Made by a program: the position numbers and the translations under genes. A stretch of DNA of 32,190 bases from DATEHQ01 sp035279525. Lineage in GTDB: Bacteria > Chloroflexota > Dormibacteria > Dormibacterales > Dormibacteraceae. Each line of letters starts with the position of its first letter. Position 1 is the first letter of the stretch. This document shows positions 14,287 to 20,284 of the stretch, one piece after another. The stretch is from positions 1 to 32,190 of the forward strand of contig DATEHQ010000029.1 in NCBI GenBank assembly GCA_035279525.1, written 5' to 3'. Under the pieces are notes generated by a model, which saw only the letters and a list, made by a program, of their open reading frames with translations, was not told the DNA's origin and made no database searches.

Positions 14287-14902
14287 GACGCAGGCCTACC
14301 TCGACCTCGTCGACTGGCGGCGCAGGGTCGGGGACCTCTACCGGATCAGCGGCCCGGACGCGCTGACGCGGTTTCGGCGAGGCCGCGACGAGCTCTTCCG
14401 CACCCATCCGCAGTCGCCCATAGAGCCCGAGGACCGCGCTGGATTCAGCGGCCTGCACTACTTCCCCTACGACGCGTCGTACCGGGTGCGCGCGCGGTTC
14501 GAGCCTGGCGACCAGACCGAGCTGATGATCGAGACGGGCGGCGAGGACGGCGCCATACGCTTCCGTCGGGCCGGCGTGCTCGCGTTTGAGCTGCAGAGCG
14601 AAGAGTGCCGGCTCGTTGTGCTGCGCCTGGTGCAGTATGCAGGCGGCCTGTTCGTGCCTTTTCGCGACACCACCTCGGGCCGCGAGACGTACGGCGGCGG
14701 GCGCTACCTGTTCGATACGGCCAAGAACACGGACGGACTTGTGCTCGAGGTCGAGGCCGCCTCATCAGAGGTGACTGTCGATTTCAACTACGCCTACAAC
14801 GCCTCGTGCGCGTACAGCCCACGCTGGGCTTGCCCACTCGCTCCGCCGGAGAATCACCTCCGCGTCGCGATCCGAGCGGGCGAGCAGAACTACAAGACCT
14901 AG
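14276..14902 (+). CDS. DUF1684 domain protein
   Basis: The 208-residue protein is soluble with no signal peptide. Its C-terminal block, VDFNYAYNASCAYSPRWACP followed by LAPPENHL, is the hallmark of DUF1684, and FPYDASYRV and GLFVPFRDTTSG also fit. The function of the family is not established. The conserved Cys pair in the SCAYSPRWAC segment may matter for structure. ATG at 14276 lies inside the end of the DUF5671 gene, so translation is probably coupled. The TAG stop shares a CTAG with the convergent LLM oxidoreductase gene. Confidence 0.9.
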   Translation: MGSETQAYLDLVDWRRRVGDLYRISGPDALTRFRRGRDELFRTHPQSPIEPEDRAGFSGLHYFPYDASYRVRARFEPGDQTELMIETGGEDGAIRFRRAGVLAFELQSEECRLVVLRLVQYAGGLFVPFRDTTSGRETYGGGRYLFDTAKNTDGLVLEVEAASSEVTVDFNYAYNASCAYSPRWACPLAPPENHLRVAIRAGEQNYKT

Positions 14903-15855
14903 GCAGCCACGCGAGAGCCGTTCACCAGCTTGATCAGCTCGCCGGCGCGCGCGATCGCCTCCGGCGTGCCGTAGATGTTGTTGTTGAAGGTGAATCCCCC
15001 GAATCCGGCGTCGATGTGCTTGCCGATGATCTCCGCTGCCTGTGGCACCGTGGCGACCGTCACCATCGCACGCCGCTCCGGCGGGATCCTCTCGAGGATC
15101 GGCTTGGCCTCTTGCTCGGATTCGACCAGGACCATGAAATTGCCAACTGTGAGCAGAACCTCCGATGGGTCGCGTTTGACGGCTTCGCAGTGCTCCTCAA
15201 AGATCTGCTTCTTGCGCAGCAGGTCGTCCATCGAACCGCCAAACCAGTGACCGATGTCACCATGCTCGGCGAGCAGCCGAAGGGTGCGCCGCTCACCGCT
15301 GCCCCCGACGAGGATCTTCGGCCCACCGGGCTGGACCGGCCGCGGCACGTTGAGGGCACGTTCGATCCGGTAGTACTTGCCTTCGAACGACGGGCGGTCC
15401 TGGGTGAACATCAGCTTCGCGATGGTCAGCGCTTCGCCGAGCCGGTCCATGCGCCGGCCGATAGGTGGAAATTCGATGCCGAAACCCCGGTGCTCGTCCT
15501 CGTTCCAGGCGGCGCCGATGCCGAGGATGGCGCGACCCCTGGAGATCACGTCGAGCGCGGTCACCTGCTTGACCAGCACGGCGGGGTTGCGATACGTGAC
15601 GCCGGTGACCAGCGTCCCGAGCTTCACGCGCTTTGTCTGTGTGGCCAGCGCGGAGAGCGTTGCGTAAGCCTCCAGCATCGGCTCGGTCTCCGGACCGATG
15701 CCGCGGATCTGATAGAAGTGGTCCATCACCGTGATGAGGTCGAAGCCGGCCTTCTCAGCCGCTTGCGCCTGCTCGACCACCCTGTCGAAGAGCTGCTCGG
15801 GCGCAGCGCCGGGAAACGTGTAGTTGGGCATGTGGAATCCAAACAAGGCAGCCAT
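14899..15855 (-). CDS. LLM-class (luciferase-like) F420-dependent oxidoreductase
   Basis: A 318-residue TIM-barrel protein of the luciferase-like monooxygenase superfamily. MPNYTFPGAAPEQLFDRVVEQAQAAEKAGFD, TVMDHFYQI, GTLVTGVTYRNPAVLVKQVTALDVISRGRAILGIGAAW and PKILVGGSGERRTLRLLAEHGD are typical of the F420-dependent branch. These enzymes reduce or oxidise small molecules with F420 or FMN; the substrate cannot be read from the sequence. ATG at 15855 is chosen over TTG at 15861 because TATTGT lies 7 nt upstream, which points to a leaderless start. No F420 biosynthesis gene is in the window. It is divergent from a 63-residue membrane protein gene. Confidence 0.92.
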   Translation of the reverse strand: MAALFGFHMPNYTFPGAAPEQLFDRVVEQAQAAEKAGFDLITVMDHFYQIRGIGPETEPMLEAYATLSALATQTKRVKLGTLVTGVTYRNPAVLVKQVTALDVISRGRAILGIGAAWNEDEHRGFGIEFPPIGRRMDRLGEALTIAKLMFTQDRPSFEGKYYRIERALNVPRPVQPGGPKILVGGSGERRTLRLLAEHGDIGHWFGGSMDDLLRKKQIFEEHCEAVKRDPSEVLLTVGNFMVLVESEQEAKPILERIPPERRAMVTVATVPQAAEIIGKHIDAGFGGFTFNNNIYGTPEAIARAGELIKLVNGSRVAA

Positions 15856-15862
15856 GCCCAAG

Positions 15863-15868
15863 ACAATA
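15863..15868 (-). promoter_or_regulatory. -10 element of the LLM oxidoreductase gene
   Basis: TATTGT on the minus strand, 7 nt before the ATG at 15855; leaderless initiation is implied. Confidence 0.55.
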
Positions 15869-15896
15869 CGCGGGGCCGGATTACCATTCCGTCGGG

Positions 15897-16088
15897 ATGA
15901 ACTGGAAGACGTTCGCCTGGGTCGCGGTCGCTTTCGTGGTGCTGCTGTTCGGCACCGTCCTTGTCTTCGAGGCCTTCGATCGCGACTCGAACTCCGCGAG
16001 CGACACCATCCGGCCGTTCGTGATCACGATGGCACCGGTGTGGGCGATCGCGATCGCTGCCGCGAGGGTGCTCCTTCGCCGGCAGTAA
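15897..16088 (+). CDS. Small two-helix membrane protein (63 aa)
   Basis: ATG at 15897 opens MNWKTFAWVAVAFVVLLFGT, then a short acidic loop (EAFDRDSNSAS), then a second hydrophobic segment (FVITMAPVWAIAIAAARVLL) and an Arg-rich end. The result is a helical hairpin with both ends probably inside. TACCAT (15882-15887) lies 9 nt upstream. I do not recognise the family. It lies alone between the LLM oxidoreductase and the LysR regulator. Confidence 0.6.
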   Translation: MNWKTFAWVAVAFVVLLFGTVLVFEAFDRDSNSASDTIRPFVITMAPVWAIAIAAARVLLRRQ

Positions 16089-16147
16089 CACTCTCCGGAA
16101 GCTGGACGAACCCGGCTCTCCCATAGATAGAATTTGCCTCGCCGGCC

Positions 16148-17074
16148 GTGGCCATAGACGAATCACGTAACGGGAAGCCGAGCGGCATCCAGCTCGTCCA
16201 GGTCGAGGGATTCCTCGAGGTCGCCCGCAGGGGCAGCGTCAGCCGGGCCGCGGAGTCCCTCTTCATCACCCAGCCCACCCTGACGGCGCGCCTCCACGCC
16301 CTGGAGCGCGAGCTCGGCACGCCTCTTTTTCTGCGCACACCACACGGCATGAGGCTGACCGACGCCGGCCGGGCCTGGGTCCCCTTCGCCGAGAGGGCGC
16401 TGCGCGCCCTGGTCGACGGCCGCGAGGCGCTCGACCAGGTCCTCTCCGCATCGGCGGGACACCTGATGATCGCCGCGGCGCCGGCCGTCAGCACCTACCT
16501 GTTGCCGGAGCTGCTCGAACGTTTCGTGGCCGAGCATCCGCGCGTGGAGGTCTCGGTCCGCACCGGCCATTCAGAGGATGTGGTCGAGCTGGTGCTGCGT
16601 GATGAGGCGCAGATCGGGCTCGGCCGCGCCATCCGACATCCGGACCTGGAGCTCCGGCCGTTCTACACCGAGGAGCTCGTGCTCGTCTGCGCGCCGGACC
16701 ACGCCTTCGCCACACGAGCGGACGAAGTGGCGATGTCCGACGTCGCCGCCGCCAAGCTCGTCATGTTCGACCGCTCCTCCAGCTATTACGAGATCACGCA
16801 GGGAGCCTTCGTCTCCGCGGGCATGAAGCTGCGCGGCGTGATGGAGCTCGACTCCATCGAGGCGGCCAAGAAGATGGTCGAGCGCGGGCTTGGCGTTGCC
16901 CTCCTGCCCGCCAGCGCCATCGCCCGCGAGGTGGCCGGCGGAACCCTGTGCACCGTGAAGATGAAGGACGCGCCGCGCATGCACAACTCGATAGTGGCCT
17001 ACCGAAGGCGGGACGCGGGCAAGCCGGAGGGGATCGTGGCGGCTTTTCTGACCCTGATTGGAACGCACGACTGA
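16148..17074 (+). CDS. LysR-family transcriptional regulator
   Basis: The 308-residue protein has a winged HTH at about residues 15-75 (VQVEGFLEVARRGSVSRAAE, SLFITQPTLTARLHALEREL, GTPLFLRTPHGMRLTDAG). A type-2 periplasmic-binding-like effector domain follows (GHLMIAAAPAVSTYLLPELLERF and on). The start GTG at 16148 is preceded by TAGAAT at 16128-16133, giving an eight-base leader. LysR proteins usually control a neighbouring gene through T-N11-A dyads, and a perfect dyad of that type occurs at 17132-17148 in front of the next transcription unit. Control of the Cys-rich microprotein and the ICL-like enzyme is therefore the likely job. Unlike many LysR genes it is in the same direction as its presumed target. 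Confidence 0.93.
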   Translation: MAIDESRNGKPSGIQLVQVEGFLEVARRGSVSRAAESLFITQPTLTARLHALERELGTPLFLRTPHGMRLTDAGRAWVPFAERALRALVDGREALDQVLSASAGHLMIAAAPAVSTYLLPELLERFVAEHPRVEVSVRTGHSEDVVELVLRDEAQIGLGRAIRHPDLELRPFYTEELVLVCAPDHAFATRADEVAMSDVAAAKLVMFDRSSSYYEITQGAFVSAGMKLRGVMELDSIEAAKKMVERGLGVALLPASAIAREVAGGTLCTVKMKDAPRMHNSIVAYRRRDAGKPEGIVAAFLTLIGTHD

Positions 17075-17122
17075 CCGCTTCTCCACATTGGTTTTTTCGA
17101 TAGGTCTCATCACATCAATCAA

Positions 17123-17152
17123 TTGGACTTATATCAAGCCCATTGATAGATT
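17123..17152 (+). promoter_or_regulatory. Promoter of the Cys-rich microprotein / ICL-like unit
   Basis: TTGGAC (17123-17128) and TAGATT (17147-17152) are separated by 18 nt; a further 7 nt leads to the ATG at 17160. This is the best -35/-10 pair in the window and predicts a leaderless transcript. The region is distinctly AT-rich compared with its surroundings. Confidence 0.7.
17132..17148. promoter_or_regulatory. LysR-type operator (T-N11-A dyad)
   Basis: TATCAA-gccca-TTGATA is a perfect 6-5-6 inverted repeat whose inner part TCAA-N5-TTGA fits the T-N11-A rule (T at 17134, A at 17146). It fills the spacer between the -35 and -10 boxes. Binding there could repress, or activate by DNA bending. 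Confidence 0.65.
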
Positions 17153-17159
17153 CGGTCCT

Positions 17160-17258
17160 ATGGATAGGCAAGACCGATCACAGGACCCTGAGCGCGAACC
17201 CTCCACCCAGGAGTGCGAGTGCCCCGAGCCCTGCAACTGCGACCACGAGAACGAGTAG
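17160..17258 (+). CDS. Leaderless Cys-rich microprotein (32 aa)
   Basis: ATG at 17160 to TAG at 17256-17258 encodes a very polar peptide. It starts MDRQDRSQDPEREPSTQE, continues CECPEPCNC and ends DHENE. Four cysteines fall within nine residues in a CxCxxxCxC pattern, followed by His and acidic residues. The start fits the promoter exactly (7 nt after TAGATT), so this should be the first thing translated on the transcript. It stops 50 nt before the ICL-like gene. Two ideas fit: a small metal- or thiol-sensing peptide, or a regulatory upstream frame like the leaderless Cys-rich uORFs reported in mycobacteria. No database family is recognised. Confidence 0.6.
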   Translation: MDRQDRSQDPEREPSTQECECPEPCNCDHENE

Positions 17259-17274
17259 TCCTCGACCCTGGCGC

Positions 17275-17286
17275 GGTTGATCAACC
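17275..17286. promoter_or_regulatory. Perfect 12-bp palindrome in the microprotein/ICL-like spacer
   Basis: GGTTGATCAACC is a perfect palindrome whose core TTGATCAA contains both halves of the upstream operator (TTGA and TCAA). It may be a second, downstream site for the LysR protein. In RNA it gives only a weak 4-bp hairpin. Confidence 0.4.
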
Positions 17287-17308
17287 AAAAGTGAAGGAGT
17301 CAACAGCG

Positions 17309-18436
17309 ATGGAGCTTGTCTCGACGCCCCTGCTTCCTGAGGGGTTCAAGGTTCCGGCGTCTCGTAACGAGGATCCGAGCAAGAGGCTGCGACGGCTCCT
17401 TGCCGCGAAGCCGTACGTGTTCGGCCCCGGGGTCTACGACCCCATGGGCGCGGAGCTCGTCATGTATCACGGCTTCGACGCGGTGTACTTCTCCGGCTAC
17501 TCCTTTGCGGTCGGCCACCTCGGCACCACGGACATGGACCTTTACTCGTCCGTCGAGATCGCGGACGGCGCGCGGCGGACGGTGAGCGCGCTTCGCAAGT
17601 TCCAGCTCACGATGGCGATGGGCGACCCGGAAAAGGGCGAGTCGCCCACCCACCTCGAGATCCCGCCCATCGTGGTCGACATGGACGCCGGGTACGGCAA
17701 CCTCTTCAACGTGCAGCGCACAGTCGACCTGTACGTGCGCGCCGGCGTCGCCGCCGCGCACCTCGAGGACCAGGTGATGCCCAAACGCTGCGGGCACATC
17801 GCGGGCAAGGCGCTGATCTCGGCTGACGAGTTCGTCGGCAAGCTGAAGATGATGCGCAACACCGCGGACGACCTGGGCCACGAGGACTTCGTGATCATCG
17901 CCCGCACCGACGGAGTGTCTGCCACCGAAGCACCCGAATCCAAGCGCGGCATGGAGCTCGCCATCGAGCGCGGGCTTCGCTATCTCGACAGCGGAGTGCC
18001 CGACCTGCTGTGGTGCGAATTTCCGACCGCCGCACGTGGGCCGGTGGAGACGTTCACCACCGAGATTCGCAAACGCTTTCCGCAGGCGCGTTTCGCCTTC
18101 AACTACTCGTCCTCCTTCAAGTGGTTCAACGAGAAGAACCCGATCACGTGGGACGAGCTTGGACTGATGGGTGTGGGCTTCATCTTCATCACCCTCGCCC
18201 TGCAGCACGCTGCCGGATATGGGATGTCGGCCCTGCTCGAGGGTCTGAAGCAGCACAAGGAAGAGGGCTACATGGAGCTGCAGCGCAAGGAGTGGGCCGA
18301 GCACGCGGACGTTCCCACTCGCTCGCACCATCTCTTCACCGGAGTGCCCTATCACCAGCACGTCGGCAACGACTACGGCGCATCACGCCTGAGCGAAGAG
18401 CTGGGCCAGGACCTGGAGGTCAGCAAGGTCGTCTAA
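17309..18436 (+). CDS. Isocitrate lyase / PEP mutase family enzyme
   Basis: A 375-residue TIM-barrel protein of the isocitrate lyase/phosphoenolpyruvate mutase superfamily. VVDMDAGYGN (residues 122-131) has the metal-binding Asp residues. HLEDQVMPKRCGHIAGK carries the K-R/K-C-G-H catalytic motif with Cys161. WCEFPTAARG and FAFNYSSSFKWF match substrate-binding loops of true isocitrate lyases better than those of methylisocitrate lyase. The family cleaves 2-hydroxy acids to succinate plus glyoxylate or pyruvate. Isocitrate lyase activity is the leading guess; a methylisocitrate- or dimethylmalate-type substrate is possible. ATG at 17309 has a strong GAAGGAG ribosome site (17293-17299, 9 nt away), unlike most first genes here, which fits its position as second frame behind the microprotein. 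No malate synthase is nearby. Confidence 0.85.
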   Translation: MELVSTPLLPEGFKVPASRNEDPSKRLRRLLAAKPYVFGPGVYDPMGAELVMYHGFDAVYFSGYSFAVGHLGTTDMDLYSSVEIADGARRTVSALRKFQLTMAMGDPEKGESPTHLEIPPIVVDMDAGYGNLFNVQRTVDLYVRAGVAAAHLEDQVMPKRCGHIAGKALISADEFVGKLKMMRNTADDLGHEDFVIIARTDGVSATEAPESKRGMELAIERGLRYLDSGVPDLLWCEFPTAARGPVETFTTEIRKRFPQARFAFNYSSSFKWFNEKNPITWDELGLMGVGFIFITLALQHAAGYGMSALLEGLKQHKEEGYMELQRKEWAEHADVPTRSHHLFTGVPYHQHVGNDYGASRLSEELGQDLEVSKVV

Positions 18437-18470
18437 GCGGCGCTGAGCGGGGACCCTTCGGGTTCCCACT

Positions 18471-18476
18471 CATAAT
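18471..18476 (+). promoter_or_regulatory. -10 element of sppA (leaderless)
   Basis: CATAAT lies 6 nt before the GTG at 18483. An 8-bp hairpin with an UUC loop (GGGGACCC/GGGTTCCC, 18450-18468) stands just before it and may end the upstream transcript, though it has no U tract. Confidence 0.5.
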
Positions 18477-18482
18477 CGGATC

Positions 18483-20156
18483 GTGATTCTCTTTCCGTTT
18501 CGCTACCTGTGGTGGCTGCTGCAGGGCGCGCGCCGCGCCGTCGGCCGCCCCCCCGCATACGTCGAGTTCATCCTCGAAGACGACCTCCCCGCCCTGCCCG
18601 ACCCGCCGCGGCCGCTGTGGCAGCGCCTGACCTCCCGTCCGCGCCTTAGCCTCAGGGAGCTCGGCGAGCGGTTCGAGGCGATCGGCAAGGACTCGCGCAT
18701 CAAAGGCGTCGTGCTGCACCTGCGCGCCGTGGGCATGCCGATGGCCACGTGGCAGGACCTCCGCGAGCTCGTGGCGAGCTTGCGCAGGTCCGGCAAGCGC
18801 GTCGTCGCCTGGGCGCCTTTTTACAGCACCGGCACCTACTACCTGGCCTGCGCATGCGACGAGGTGCTGCTCATGCCGACCGGCCAGGTCCAGCCGCTCG
18901 GCTTCGCCAACACCGGCTTCTTCCTGGCCGAGGGACTGGCGCGTGCCGGGATAGCGGCGGACTTCATTCAGATCTCGCCCTACAAGTCCGCGGCCGACCC
19001 TCTGACCAGGTCACGGATGTCGAGCGAATACCGCCAGCAGCTCACCTGGCTCCTCCAGTCGAACCACGAGGAGCTGCTGGCCGCCATCGCGGCGGGACGG
19101 CTGCTCGACGAGCCCGGGGCAAGGCGCGTGGTCGACTGCTCCCCATACGGTGATGACGAGGTGGTCGAAAAGCACGTGGTCGACGCGTTGGTGGCCGAGG
19201 ACGAGCTGCCCAAACGTCTTGGGGCGACCGTCGGGACGTGGGAACGCGCACGGAGCAAGATGCGCCCTCCCCGACCCACGCTGCGACGGGGCAGCTACGT
19301 CGCGATCATGCGAATCGAGGGCGCGATCATCGACGGCCGCTCCGGGTCACTGCCCGTCAAGCCACCCGTCGACATTCCCCTGATCGGCGACGGTCGCGCC
19401 GGTGACCTGACGGTCGTGCAGGCGGCCCGCCAGGTCGCGTCGGACAAGCGAGCCGCGGCGATGGTCCTCTACGTCAACTCGCGCGGCGGCTCGGCCACCG
19501 CGTCCGAGGCCATGCGCCAGGCGATCCAGTCCGTCGCGATGCGCAAGCCCGTGGTGGTCGTGATGGGCCCGGTCGCCGGCTCGGGCGGGTACTGGGTTTC
19601 AACCCCCGGGACGTGGATCGTCGCGCGCCCCGGCACGCTCACCGGTTCGATCGGCGTGCTCACAGGCAAGCTGGTGACGAGCGGCCTGTGGTCGAGGCTG
19701 CTCTTGAATCGCGAGTCGGTGGCGTTCGGCGAGCACATCGAGCTCCAGAGCGACGAGCGGAAGTACACGGACGAGGAACGAAAGATCGTCGAACGCGAGG
19801 TCCAGCGCACCTACAGGTCATTTCTCGAGCTCGTCGCCGCCGCGCGGAAGATGGAGCTCGAAGACGTGCACGGGATCGCCGAGGGCAAGGTGTGGACCGG
19901 CAAACAGGCGCTCGAGCACCGGCTGGTCGACGAGCTCGGCGGCCTCGAGGCCGGGCTGCGCAAGGCGCGCTCCCTGGCCGGATTGAAAGCGGACGCGCCC
20001 GCGCGCGAGCCGCGGACGCCGAAACGCACAGTCCCGCCGCTGGCGCCCGCCGCTCCGGCCGCCGGCTGGCTGGGTTACCTGGTCGAAGGCCTGACGTTGC
20101 TCACGCGGGCACCTGTGCTCGCGGTGATGGAGTACTTCCCTGGGGAACCGAGCTAG
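18483..20156 (+). CDS. sppA: Signal peptide peptidase SppA, long form
   Basis: The 557-residue protein has the duplicated (67-kDa type) SppA layout. It has a short N-terminal membrane anchor (VILFPFRYLWWLLQGARR), an N-terminal peptidase S49 half and a C-terminal S49 half. The catalytic dyad is split between them, with Lys168 in ISPYKSAADP and Ser367 in GPVAGSGGYW. SppA degrades leftover signal peptides in the membrane. The last 60 residues are Ala/Pro-rich with a possible second membrane segment (WLGYLVEGLTLLTRAPVLAV), which is not standard. The start is GTG at 18483. A good terminator follows the stop. It is transcribed alone. Confidence 0.93.
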   Translation: MILFPFRYLWWLLQGARRAVGRPPAYVEFILEDDLPALPDPPRPLWQRLTSRPRLSLRELGERFEAIGKDSRIKGVVLHLRAVGMPMATWQDLRELVASLRRSGKRVVAWAPFYSTGTYYLACACDEVLLMPTGQVQPLGFANTGFFLAEGLARAGIAADFIQISPYKSAADPLTRSRMSSEYRQQLTWLLQSNHEELLAAIAAGRLLDEPGARRVVDCSPYGDDEVVEKHVVDALVAEDELPKRLGATVGTWERARSKMRPPRPTLRRGSYVAIMRIEGAIIDGRSGSLPVKPPVDIPLIGDGRAGDLTVVQAARQVASDKRAAAMVLYVNSRGGSATASEAMRQAIQSVAMRKPVVVVMGPVAGSGGYWVSTPGTWIVARPGTLTGSIGVLTGKLVTSGLWSRLLLNRESVAFGEHIELQSDERKYTDEERKIVEREVQRTYRSFLELVAAARKMELEDVHGIAEGKVWTGKQALEHRLVDELGGLEAGLRKARSLAGLKADAPAREPRTPKRTVPPLAPAAPAAGWLGYLVEGLTLLTRAPVLAVMEYFPGEPS

Positions 20157-20163
20157 CCGGCTC

Positions 20164-20192
20164 GGGAGCCCAACTGAGATCGGCTCCTTTTT
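20164..20192 (+). terminator. Rho-independent terminator of sppA
   Basis: GGAGCC (20165-20170) pairs with GGCTCC (20182-20187) over an 11-nt loop and is followed by TTTTT (20188-20192). It lies 8 nt after the sppA stop codon. Confidence 0.8.
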
Positions 20193-20246
20193 GCGCAAAA
20201 CGCGCGGAAAATCACCTGTCGATTGGCGCGTTTCGCGCAAAACGCG
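20193..20246. repeat. Pair of GCGCAAAACGCG repeats with a hairpin
   Basis: The 12-mer GCGCAAAACGCG occurs at 20193-20204 and 20235-20246. The second copy forms the right arm of a 7-bp hairpin, CGCGTTT (20227-20233) with AAACGCG (20240-20246). It lies between the ends of the convergent sppA and E1 genes. It could be an end-of-transcript structure for the E1 gene on the minus strand or a protein-binding site; no gene is in this spacer. Confidence 0.6.
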
Positions 20247-20284
20247 GGCCCCAAGGTCGTTGGTGAGGCAAGGCGGCGAGCCGC

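Noticed and set aside
17085..17165. AT-rich patch as a sign of horizontal transfer
   Set aside because: It is confined to a promoter/operator region between genes of normal composition.
17075..17308. Transcription attenuator in front of the ICL-like gene
   Set aside because: There is no stable hairpin with a U tract between the Cys-rich frame and the gene; only a weak 4-bp hairpin from the palindrome.
18450..18468. Intrinsic terminator for the ICL-like gene
   Set aside because: An 8-bp hairpin is present but no U tract follows and it abuts the sppA -10; kept only as a note.
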